Assembly (NCBI RefSeq): GCF_037042905.1
Contig: NC_087247.1
Location: 76,678,420 to 76,742,419 of the forward strand
Source of the DNA: Lytechinus pictus
Taxonomy: Eukaryota > Echinodermata > Echinoidea > Temnopleuroida > Toxopneustidae
Length of the DNA: 64,000 bases
Reading direction: 5' to 3'
Positions within the stretch are counted from its first letter, which is position 1. Each line of letters begins with the position of its first letter. The notes beneath the pieces were generated by a model. The model was not told the origin of the DNA. It did not search any database and was given only the letters and a program-made list of their open reading frames with translations. Positions 1-9,563 of this stretch are shown piece after piece. The translations under genes were made by a program, and so were the position numbers.

Positions 1-1020
1 CCTACTATTTCTTTTGTTTTTTATTGTTCGAGTTATACATTATTTCAATTTTTGCAGATTTGACAATAAGGACCACCTTGACTGAACCATAAAATTTTAA
101 GCCATGGTAATTCAACATATTCAGGGAGAAATAAAAATTTGTTTCACAAGAAAATGAGGATAAAATTAGAATATATCATATTTCATATAAAAAATACATA
201 AGATTAAGAAATAGTGAGTGAGTGATGTCATCAGTTCCCTCATTTGCATACTGACCAGGGTGTGCATATAACTGTTTTGTGAAATTAAGTGAAACTTTAA
301 AATGCCATAATTTTCTTATTTTTACATACGATTTTGATGAAATTTTCAGTGTTATGCTTGTTGGATTTTTCTCTTTTTATTCAAATCAAACTTTTGTTGG
401 GGTTGACTTGTCCTTGACATGGTGTGACAAAAAAGCCAATGAGACATAGGTCTCAACAATATTGTAGGGGCAAGGGGCATTTCTTTGTTACAATGGGACA
501 GTAAAATGTGGACCATTGAAACACTGATGAAAATTTAGCAGAAATTAAAACAAGTTGGCGCACATTGTCTTGCAGATTTGTATTGTATTTTGCAGATAAA
601 CTCATGACACCATTCAACAATAACATAACTCATGATGTAATAATGAAACCACTATTACATCATATCACTTAAGTCATGAAATTATAAGGGCATGGTGTCA
701 TGAGTTTGTGCACCTTTGGATTGCTTTGAGACTTGGAAGCATATAGTGCACATTTATTAACATAAATGAGGTGATGTGCCTTGCCTTATCTGAATGCTAT
801 GATACAGTAATTGTTCCTTAACTTTGTTTCATATCTTATCTCTGCTCAGGAATCACTAACAGCCATGAGTCCAGGATATTTTTAATATAACTCAAGTGAG
901 TAAATAGCTGACTTTTAAATTTTGTCAGAAGGGCAAAATAAGTTCTAATTGCAGTCTATCATATGCTGTCACTCATCAGTGCTTTTTTATGACATGCTTG
1001 GGCAGCTCCTTGATGTGAGT
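1..1020. other. AT-rich non-coding stretch
   Basis: I see no gene, exon with good splice borders or recognisable repeat here. It lies downstream of the minus-strand CIMIP7-like gene and could hold its 3' untranslated region. Confidence 0.4.
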
Positions 1021-1032
1021 AATCCGCATACA

Positions 1033-1510
1033 TTCGTAATTCCGAAGCTTCGTTATTCCGAAGGTTCGGTTATTCCGAAGGTTCGTATTTCCGAAGGTTC
1101 GTTAATCCGAAAACGAAATAAGGTTCGTAATTCTGAAGGTTCGTTAGTCCGAAAACGAAATGAGGTTCGTAATTCCGAAGGTTCGTTAGTCCGAAAACGA
1201 AATGATTAACGAACCTTATTTCGTTTTCGGACTAACGAACCTTCGGAACAACGAACCTTATTTCGTTTTCGGATTAACGAACCTTCGGAACAACGAACCT
1301 TATTTCGTTTTCGGATTAACGAACCTTCGGAACATCGAACCTTGTTTCTTTTTCGGATTATTGAACCTTCGGAATAACGCCACAAATGTTCGTATTAACG
1401 AACCCTTTTACGTTTTCGGATTAACGAACATCGAGGTATAGGCAATTTACGTGTTTCGGAATGACGAACCTTCGGAAGGAAGAACCTTCGGAATTACGAA
1501 CCTTCGGAAT
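1033..1510. repeat. Inverted minisatellite built on CGAACCTTCGGAA
   Basis: Short units containing CCGAAGGTTCG and CCGAAAACGAAAT repeat in one orientation up to about 1203. They then switch to the reverse complement (TTTCGTTTTCGGA, CGAACCTTCGGAA) up to about 1510, so the block forms one large imperfect palindrome. Its right edge enters the last codons of the CIMIP7-like exon. The short open frames in it are by-products of the repeat. Confidence 0.85.
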
Positions 1511-2282
1511 TACGAAGTGTAACCGAGTAATCAGTATCTGTAATCATTGAAGAAGTCATCGCCTCCATTGGTACTGTTGATGTTGCAGATGGGGTTACAC
1601 CAAAGAGAGAGGAATGACTAGGTCCTGATTGAGCTAATCTTGGTAGTGTTCCATTCACTGATGGGTCATTCCTATCATCATTTGGGATTTCTGGTAAAAG
1701 CCCTATGACAGTTTTTGGACGCTCCCTCCGAACAGGCAGCACATGGACCTGCTCTGTGTCCCCATGACTATGCCAAATCATGCAATCTGCAACACTTGAT
1801 CTGAAGGCTGGGGCAGAGGTTATCCTTGATCTACGTAACCTAGTCACTGATTGAACAGGATTCTCATGGACTGAAGCAATCTTCGGATTGATGAAGCTCA
1901 TAGTTTTTTTATCTGGTACTTGATCTTGATCTACTGTTCCTGTGTTCATGTTGGTATTGATCATTCTATTTGGTTGAGAATGCCTATGTGTCAGCTGATA
2001 GGTAGTAGATAGTGGTTCAAGCTCATCCTCAGCATTCTTTTTGTCAATGTAAGGTGTATTGAGCAAAGGCCTTCGGTTTGGCTCAGGGGGAGGCCGAGGG
2101 GCCCTGACACTAGGTACTAAGATCTGTGGGACACGAGATGAATCATCACTCTTGAAGGTCTCTCTGTAGCTGGAAACTTTGGGGCCTGCCTCCTCTAATT
2201 CTTTCTTGTGTGGCACCCATGCAATAAAGTCAGGGATAAATTTTGTCTTATAATTTGACTGCACTTTCTTTTTTCCAAGGTT
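1494..2282 (-). CDS. CIMIP7: CIMIP7 (C3orf84)-like protein, last coding exon seen
   Basis: This exon encodes about 262 residues. It is preceded by a strong acceptor (pyrimidine tract ending TGCTTTCAG at 2283-2284) and starts in phase 0, as the upstream exon requires. It begins NLGKKKVQSNYKTKF, then IAWVPHKKELEEAG and SSYRETF. These match in order, as I recall the human protein, G-[IL]-G-[RK]-[RK]-K, WAP..IEL.Q.G and SSYQADF. Further matches are TTYQ and VADCMIW (human-like VSECLNW). The family is named for ciliary microtubule inner proteins, so a place inside doublet microtubules of motile cilia or sperm tails is expected. The tail after VADCMIW is about 90 residues longer than I recall for the vertebrate protein and is low in complexity. 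The last few residues and the stop are read from the inverted minisatellite, so the native C-terminus may have been replaced. Confidence 0.75.
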   Translation of the reverse strand, partial: NLGKKKVQSNYKTKFIPDFIAWVPHKKELEEAGPKVSSYRETFKSDDSSRVPQILVPSVRAPRPPPEPNRRPLLNTPYIDKKNAEDELEPLSTTYQLTHRHSQPNRMINTNMNTGTVDQDQVPDKKTMSFINPKIASVHENPVQSVTRLRRSRITSAPAFRSSVADCMIWHSHGDTEQVHVLPVRRERPKTVIGLLPEIPNDDRNDPSVNGTLPRLAQSGPSHSSLFGVTPSATSTVPMEAMTSSMITDTDYSVTLRNSEGS

Positions 2283-2375
2283 CTGAAAGCAAATACAGAA
2301 AGAAAGAGAACTCAAGGTTAAACATATTAAAATAAGAAAGTTTTAGTTGTTTAGAATGCAAGACTTAATGGGAGG

Positions 2376-3215
2376 TCAAATCCCAGCAAAGTCATAACAA
2401 ATATGGTGCCTTGTATATTCGAGCCAGATGCATGGCAGATTTTTGTAGAGGAGATTGATTAAAAAAGATAATTCAGGGCCTGCTGGCAAGTCAGATGATA
2501 AATCAAAATTTTTTCTCTTTTTTGTCTTGCCTGAATGAAGTTCGGTAGAGACCAAGTAATCACTTTTCCTGTTGGTCTGTAAGCTGGTAGTCTGATCGAA
2601 AATGTTAAAGTTTTTGTTCAACTTTCTCTCATTTCTTTATTTTTGCATCAGTTAAGTTCATACATGGTACATATGATCCTTGGGTAATACCACACATGTG
2701 TCCATGAGGGTGATGGGGTCAAAGGTTATCTAGGGGTCAAATGATATGAGGTCAGTCTGTTCCAAAAATGTTTAAGTTTTTGTTCAACTTGCTCTCATTT
2801 CCTTATTTCTGCATCAATTATGTTGACACCCATATGATCCTAGGGTAATACCACATGTGTGTCCATGAGGGTGATGGGTCAAAGGTCATATAGGGTCAAA
2901 ACTTCAAATGATGTTCAAGTTTTTGTTCAACTTGCTCTTATTTCTTTATTTCTATATCAATTATGTTGACACTGGGTTCATATGATCCTTGGGTAATACC
3001 ACATGTGTCCATGAGAGTGATGGGTCAAATGTCATCTAGGGGTCAAAAGGTCAAGTTTTTGTTCAAATTGCTCTAATTTCTTTTATTTCTGCATCAGTTA
3101 TGTTGACACTTGGTACATATGATCCTTGGGTAATACGGCATGTGTGTTCATGAGGGTGATGAGGTTAAAGGTCATCTCAGGGTCAAAAGATCAAGTTTTT
3201 GATTTCACTATCAAT
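2376..3215. repeat. Imperfect tandem repeat of about 110-120 bp in intron
   Basis: Roughly four to five units from about 2620 to 3215 share TTTTTGTTCAACTTGCTCT, CATATGATCC, TGGGTAATACCACATGTG and GGGTCAAAGGTCAT. The block lies in the intron before the last CIMIP7-like exon. The AGGTCA-containing end resembles the internal units of the inverted-repeat elements elsewhere in the window. The part before about 2620 is plain intron. Confidence 0.7.
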
Positions 3216-3610
3216 AGAACGAATAAAGCAAGAATAAATTTATCACAATCAGATGTAGAATAAGAAAGACCAGTACAGTTTATTCAAATTTTGTTTCATT
3301 ATATATTTACATTACTCCTACTTCTTGTAAAGGCAATATTCTTTTGGCAAAAAATTTGAAAAAGGGTGATGCTGACTTGATATGAATTGTTTTGATTCAC
3401 CGCAACGTTTTCTGTCACCATTTTCTCTCATTTTTTAAAGGTAGGAGACATTCTCTTGTTAGGAACGTAGAGGATGCCAAACTACTACTACAACATTTTG
3501 TAGGTCGGGGATAATTTGTTTTCATATATATTAATATAACGTGAAAAATGTGTATACTATAAGGGCGCTCATGCCCTGAGATTGCTTCTAGGAAAAAGTA
3601 TGTTCTTGGT

Positions 3611-3784
3611 TTTTGTCTCACCTGCATAGCAGAGTGAGACTATAGGCGCCGCTTTTCCGACGGCGGCGGCGTCTACACCAAATTTTAACCGAAGTAACAG
3701 AAGTATAGTAGTTTTCAAAGTCAGCACTGCTGCTACATTGAATCGCGTGAAGCATGTGAGACTGCCAGAGGTGTTCCACTTGTT
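3611..3784 (+). mobile_element. Short deleted copy of the GTCTCACC...CACTTGTT element (family A)
   Basis: It starts after a T-run with GTCTCACCTGCATAGC and has the following GC-rich block (GGCGCCGCTTTTCCGACGG). It ends with ATGTGAGACTGCCAGAGG and CCACTTGTT. The two ends carry inverted GTCTCACCTGCAT-like motifs. Other copies at 16855, 32746 and 34692 have about 1 kb of tandem units between these ends. This copy has lost them. It lies within an intron of the CIMIP7-like gene. Confidence 0.8.
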
Positions 3785-3989
3785 ACAATAGTTCATGGTA
3801 TTTACTAAGAAAATGTTATTACCTCAAAAGGTAGTAATTATACTATTCTTTGTGTCATAAATGCAATAGAATAAAATTTATTCTAAACATATATACTAAA
3901 ATTTTGAATCCACTGATTCTCTGCAACATTTAACACTGATATACATATATGTAATTAAAAAGAGATCAAATTCACTCTTCAGTTGAATC

Positions 3990-4180
3990 TATAGGTTTAC
4001 ACACACATGCACACATACACCCACGCACGAACACTCGCACGCACACACCCTCACACACACACACATATATATGTATATATATGGTGTAGTTGTTTACATA
4101 TATATATATATATACACACACACTATATATACACAAAGGGTTTAGTACCTTAGAAATAAAATTGTATATGTATATATATA
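3990..4180. repeat. CA/TA microsatellites
   Basis: Runs of CACACA and TATATA interleave over this stretch, with a GGTGTAG spacer. Confidence 0.85.
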
Positions 4181-4321
4181 TATGAATTCAATTTTACTCT
4201 GATTATAATAAACATGGTTAAAATCCTCATAGAAATTCATTCACCTTGACTGTAACTTAGATTGATAAAAGCTAAAAGGAGCTTCTTGAAATATGCCATT
4301 CTAGATTTGTTGAAGACTTAC

Positions 4322-4399
4322 CCCTTGAAAACTGTCTACAGTGTTGAGAAAGGAAAATCGATTGTCATGATGAGAGAAGTGATGGGTGCTTGGACGATC
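4322..4399 (-). CDS. CIMIP7: CIMIP7 (C3orf84)-like protein, middle exon
   Basis: This 26-codon exon has clean borders: acceptor TTAAATCTCAG before it and donor GTAAGT after GGG, both in phase 0. It encodes DRPSTHHFSHHDNRFSF followed by LNTVDSFQG. The FSxHDNRxSF core matches the FSKHDNRTSF motif that I recall from vertebrate C3orf84/CIMIP7. It is too short to be found by ORF length alone and is supported by phase, splice sites and motif order with its two neighbours. Confidence 0.78.
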
Positions 4400-5149
4400 C
4401 TGAGATTTAAGAAAAATTATTTATACTAATTAATAAACTTTTATTGCAAGTGATGATGTTTAAGTATAAGTAAGTACTAAAATCATTTCATTCATTCATT
4501 AAAAAATACAAGAAATGTGGACAACATTGAAATTCATTGTATCGCTCCACAGTAATTTATGCAAAAAAAAAAGAGAATGACAGATGGCACATATCCACAG
4601 TTCCTTTAAGTTAGACAAAATATATGCCCAGCACATCATGAGAAACTCTATTTTGTGAGAATGGAAGAGATACATTCATACAAAACGGTGTAGTTGTTTA
4701 CTACAATTATATGTTTCAGAGTATTGGCTACAAGTAAATAACACATAATAAGAAACAAAAAAAAGAAGAAATTACAATAACGGGCTTAATTATTCCACTA
4801 TAACCAGTTCTCATGAATATACATGTATACGATACCTCAAATTCTGATATTCTATATGCCATCAAAACACATGGCTATAAACTGCTGTATTTGTCATGCT
4901 ATACAACCTGTAATTGTTCACATCTGACAAAAAAATATATGTTTTTAATACACTTAGAGATATTAATTTTAATTCTTTATTCACTACTAGTATATAAAGG
5001 CAGAAGATTATCAAAACTATGTAATACACATACTTATGTGCTAGTGTGAAATTGTGCCTTCTAACTTTTATTAAAAAATAAAATGATCACATAATGCTGC
5101 AATAAACAATGAATTTATAAACAAAAGTGGAAGCTTGAGACATACTTAC

Positions 5150-5263
5150 AGTGATCATATCATGGAACTTCTGAGGTGGGGATGGTTTTGCTTGCTGTCT
5201 GTATTGATTGATGAAATCATTCCGATGCTTGCTACGGAAATGGCCATAGTATCCAGTTGAATG
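5150..5263 (-). CDS. CIMIP7: CIMIP7 (C3orf84)-like protein, first conserved exon
   Basis: This 38-codon exon reads HSTGYYGHFRSKHRND, then INQYRQQAKPSPPQKF, and ends at HDMIT followed by a consensus GTAAGT donor. GYYGHFRSKH and AKPSPP match GFYGHYRSQF and AKPQPP near the N-terminus of the vertebrate protein, as I recall it. The acceptor (ATCCCTTAAAG) is weak in pyrimidines. The start codon is not in this exon. In the vertebrate protein only about ten residues precede this block, so a very short first exon should lie further right, and I could not place it. The three exons join in phase 0 throughout, giving at least 326 residues. Confidence 0.75.
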
Positions 5264-5394
5264 CTTTAAGGGATGAAATTTATAATTGATATTCTTAATT
5301 ATTTTTTAACCAATAAATCATTTACATAAGTTGACTTAATATCCAAGGTAAATATTTCATTCGAAAGAATATAACACATGTATGTGGAGAGGCA

Positions 5395-5815
5395 GCGCAG
5401 CTTGTTTCGGATAAGATTGTAGATCTCAACGTGAGGGCTGGTTCGAGTCCCGCTCATGCCCCAACCCCCCGATCGGCTGCCCCCCCAAAAAAAATGGGGA
5501 AATGGAGAAAAAGAGGGAGAAAGAGAAACAACGTGGGAAAGAAGAAATTATTGGTCATTATAATTATGTTATGTTATATTACATAAACATTTTTTCATAA
5601 CTTTAAGAAACATAATTTGCTCGGGGTCTATGTCTTCATTGTTCCTGGTGCTTGCATCATGTGCATTGTCTGTTAAACAAGATGTGTAGTCCTGTTGTAC
5701 TAAAACCTCCCGTTTTCAAGTCAATATACACCAAATATATTTCCTCGTTCTTTTCAAGTTATTTTTGTTTTATGTAGTGACATATGCTTCTTTTTCATGA
5801 CTACACCCTGTATAC
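5395..5815 (+). mobile_element. Fragment of the hAT-like element also found at 22215-25116, with a B-box-like head
   Basis: From the C-rich tract near 5462 this stretch runs collinear with the left part of the 22.2 kb element (GAGAAAAAGAGGGAGAAAG, GGGAAAGAAGAAATTATT). It then continues, without interruption, into sequence that in the other copy lies right of 24.1 kb (CATAATTTGCTCGGGGTC, TCTTCATTGTTCCTGGTGC). It therefore shows the arrangement before the 1.7 kb insertion in that copy. The flank at 5395-5460 contains GGTTCGAGTCC, a perfect pol III B-box, but I could not fold a tRNA. Confidence 0.7.
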
Positions 5816-5931
5816 ACAGAGGTAATATGCATTAAAGTTCCAACAAAGTTTTTTTTCCAACGTTTGCATTGAAAATTAGGAGAATACTTGGAAATAAACT
5901 TTGTTGGAACTACAATGCATTACCTCTGTCT
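5812..5931. repeat. Short hairpin repeat
   Basis: CAGAGGTAATATGCATTAAA followed by GTTCCAACAAAG is mirrored at 5897-5931 by CTTTGTTGGAAC and TGCATTACCTCTG. The arms are about 35 bp and the loop about 45 bp. Confidence 0.7.
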
Positions 5932-5969
5932 TTTTTATCTCATCAGTGTCCAACACGCGGAATGTAATA

Positions 5970-6067
5970 TTGTTATATATATATATATGTATGTCTATAT
6001 ATTATATATATACATTGTATATATATATATATATATAAACGTATATATATATATATATATATATATA

Positions 6068-6112
<45 letters not shown>
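5970..6112. repeat. AT dinucleotide microsatellite
   Basis: Long TATATA runs broken by GTATGTC and AAACG. The open frame here (all Y and I) is spurious. Confidence 0.95.
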
Positions 6113-6115
<3 letters not shown>

Positions 6116-7690
6116 GACAAACTGTTATTGCCCTACATATACTAGGGTGTCTGGAGAAAAAAATTATTTTTCTTATTTCAAGAAAATATCACATTTTCTT
6201 TGTGAATTTGAAGAGAAATGACCTTCAGACTGACAGAAATGTACCATTTTTGAAAAAAATCCAATTATTGGCTGCAAAAAAGAAGAATGAAATGAGGTAA
6301 ATTTTCAGCATTTCTCTGCCATAGGCTGTGTAGTTAAGAAATGGACACACACAAATCCAAATTTTTAGCTTCCGAGAGCTGTTATAAATTTATTATTAAT
6401 GCCAAAAACTTGTCCATAAAGAGTCCAATAGGATTTTTTATGCTCTATCTGATGGTATGATTTTTATAAAGATCTGGAAACCAGATCACAATGAAAAATT
6501 GCGACAAAGTGAAAAAAATTGTGCAAAACAGAAATTTCATTTTCCCATAGAAAATGCATGGAGAAATGGCAATCTCAACACACACAAAATTAAGGGTTTG
6601 CAATTTATCTCTAAATCCTTATTCAAAATGATCATATAAACTTGTCCTTACTGTCAAAAGAAGCCCCTGAATTGTCTTTTTCCATACATGCCAAACACAA
6701 GTTAATAATCAATTCAGATCACATTTTTCTAGTAGCCTGAACTTCCCCGAAAAAAATGTGCCATATTTTCCCCTAAATCAGCCTGTTTTATGCTGACACT
6801 TTTCAGTGTGGCTTTTGTATGGTAATTTGGCCTGTGTATATATTGGCTTCATACAGTGATTATCACTGATAATTAAACATATCCGAAAATGAATGATTTT
6901 TGTCATCACTATAATAAATGAGCAAAATAACCAAAGAAAAGTCCAAGAAAATTACCTAGTTTGTAAAATTGGTAAAGTGACATTTTGTTATATCGAGGTT
7001 TTTTACCTGACTGCTAAGAAAGCACGAATGCCTGTGAGCAAGCAACCAGGGGACCGACAGCTTAAGGTCCTCTCCGAGGGACTTTTTTTGGATTAATTTT
7101 TTCACTATTTTTTATTTCATTATTTTGACGTGTGCGTAGGCCTCTCTATATATATACACACATATACATATTATTACGAAGTACCAAATGAAGACAACTC
7201 GAATTCAGTCAATACATATATATATACGCATAATATCTTCAACTTACCCAACTTCCTTGACTATTCGCTGTTCTATCTCTTTGCCCACCCATTTCCTTGG
7301 CAAAACTCAATATCTTGTCACAAATTCTTTAAAAGGTAGTCCAATTTAACAGCTTTATAAAATCACGAATAGTGATAACACGTCGTTTGTTCTGCGATAG
7401 CGATGTTTGCGTCTGTGTTATTGCCGCAACATGGACTCTGTCTCGTTTCTAAGGTCACGGCTTGGTAAACTTCCTGAAAGGCAGGTGGTTGTCTTGCAAA
7501 TCTACATATTCATGAAGGAAGACCCCCAGGGGATAAGGATCCTTTGGCATTTTTGGGGAGGTTTCAAAACCAAATTTACACTTTATTGCATTGTAAACAT
7601 TAGTCTTCCCGTTGTTTTTTTTTTTTGCCAGAAGCTCGATTTTATAGAATTTCGTGAAATACCGGGCTGTACTCTGAAACGGTCGAAAAT
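6113..7690. other. AT-rich non-coding stretch
   Basis: I see no supported gene. TA-rich microsatellite pieces lie at about 7145-7170 and 7215-7228. Overlapping frames on both strands at 7407-7757 lack splice borders that would join them to the neighbouring genes. Confidence 0.4.
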
Positions 7691-7694
7691 AATG

Positions 7695-7860
7695 ATTGCA
7701 TACCAGTGCAGTACGTGCGGAGCTTGAGCTCGAGGCGCGCACGCCCGGGCCGAACACGATACGACGCGCGTCATCGACGCGACGGATACTATATCCGAGT
7801 ACGTACGCAAAACTAGCTAATCAGTACGTACCCGGTGCTATGCCGCCGTCGCGGGTAAAT
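7695..7860. promoter_or_regulatory. CpG-rich island-like patch, possible promoter
   Basis: This patch is much richer in CG dinucleotides than its AT-rich surroundings (GCGCGCACGCCCGGGCCG, GACGCGCGTCATCGACGCG, GTCGCGGGTAAAT). It lies between the two divergent host genes, upstream of the minus-strand CIMIP7-like exons. CGCGG followed by GTAAAT on the plus strand could be a first-exon donor. No transcript start can be proved from the sequence, and a repeat origin is possible. Confidence 0.25.
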
Positions 7861-8828
7861 TGAATGTTTACCATTTTGATAACATTAACTGAGTAAGTAT
7901 TATTATGAATTGTTTTAGCTCATTATGGTGTGTGAGAGCAATCCTTCAAAATATGAGTGATTGATTGAATATTTGGCCAACACCGTACCGTACGGTACCT
8001 TACCGGGTACCGACTACCGTACTTGTTTTATAAAATTGATTCGGCCGACCCGGCCCACCCACGTCGGTCGTCTGCACATGCAACTCTGCCATCCGACTCT
8101 GAGCCTGATCGATCTGATATGAGGGCGAGGTGGACCCTGGGCTGGGGCCTGGCTGCTAGTCCGGGGCGGGGGCTGGGGGAGTTTATTCAGCTGATCGGGT
8201 ATAAGGTTTGATGGTCCCAACATGTCTACTTTTGTTTTGATAATAATAATTTGATAATAATTTTTGTTGTCATCCATACACAAAACAAATGGGCTTCTGA
8301 CCTCAGTGAGGCAAAATTTTGGGTGGAAAAAATTCCGCTTTTGTTGGTGTTGTTTCTTTTTTACTTTTTTATAACGTTACTCGTTAGACTTGTTCTTTAC
8401 TTAGTCTTAGTCTTAGTTTTGCAAAGCAAGTCTCCAATATGGGAGATTGTCTCCCATATTGGAGAGAGTCTCCCATATTGGCCGTGCACCTCTCTAACTT
8501 TACTGATTTTTGTCGGCCATCTTGGATTTTTCATGAAAATCAATTATTTTCATATTTTCGCACAAATGAAAAATATTAAATAAATAGGGCCTACCCATTT
8601 CACAATGACTTAGATAGTATAGGTCTATTGCAATCGTTTTCTGGACAGTCCGGTTAATATTTTTTTGAAATCATATAAGAATTAATGCCAAAATTTCCAT
8701 GTTTTTAGGCAAAAATTTGCATGTGCATTGATAATGATATCTTTCTGTTTTGTCATTAATATCAACAATTAATGCAAAATATCAGCATTCTACACAAAAG
8801 AGATATTATTAACGAGAACATTGATATG

Positions 8829-9065
8829 CTTCATGTAAGACAGCTTAACTTGTTGTTAGATGATAGGGAAAATACCCCCAAATGTATTCCCCGATATTGC
8901 GATAAAATTACACCAAAAAGCAACCTCCGTCACTAGTCACACTAGTGATCGGTGATACCGACTACAATGCGCTCGCTGGCTTGCCTTTCAAAAGAGTACA
9001 ATAGACTCAATCGGTCTTGCCTCGCCTTTGTTGGTGTGACTAGCACGCATAAAAGCATTGCATGA
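8829..9065 (-). repeat. Left arm of a widely spaced inverted repeat
   Basis: This roughly 220 bp stretch is the reverse complement of 19055-19262 with only a few differences. Shared blocks include CCCCGATATTGCGATAAAAT, CACCAAAAAGCAACCTCCG, CAATGCGCTCGCTGGCTTG and TTTGTTGGTGTGACTAGC. The two arms enclose about 10 kb that includes the LINE. They may be ends of one large element or two copies in opposite orientation. Confidence 0.8.
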
Positions 9066-9563
9066 CGAAAACCTTTCATTTGAAAACACTATACCCCAGT
9101 TTCCCTCAATCAATTCTCTTCTCCAAGTACGACAAACCATAACTGCCCCAAGCAAGCAATTTAAGTATCAAAACACCTGTTTCTTGACCTCGGTCCGAAG
9201 ATAACACAACAGCCCGAGCAAAGCATGCCGTCATTTTAATTCACTTACTTTCCTTATTTCGAGGTCGATTTTCTTCGTTCGAACTTGAAAATGGACTAAC
9301 ATTGGATTTCTGAATACAATATGCATTTGAAAACGTGATTAAATATCGAATACAATAATTTCATTCCGAAGGTCCTACTACAGGCAGAGAAGTCTTACGT
9401 AATAGCACAGCTGTTGTTTATCATTTCGTCCTTGGCTTTGTTGTTGTTGTTGTTGTTCGTTTTGGGCCTGTTTCACGCCCTAGTAGTCTCCTCGGTAGAC
9501 ACTTAGTGTTGAAAACTCAATGGTAGAAAAACTGCTAGGTAATTGTTTTGTTGGCTAGTTTGG

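Noticed and set aside
2376-2621. 81-codon minus-strand frame in an intron
   Set aside because: No homology, no phase-compatible splice sites. The flanking exons join in phase without it.
7407-7810. Overlapping open frames on both strands, one with the protein-like text MPKDPYPLGVFLHEYVD
   Set aside because: Stops follow soon after, and no donor or acceptor joins it in phase to the CIMIP7-like exon at 5263. The text matches nothing I know.
8014-8283. Open frames on both strands in GC-rich DNA
   Set aside because: Composition-driven, without splice context. Part of it (8170-8220) is a dispersed repeat also seen at 42.6 kb.
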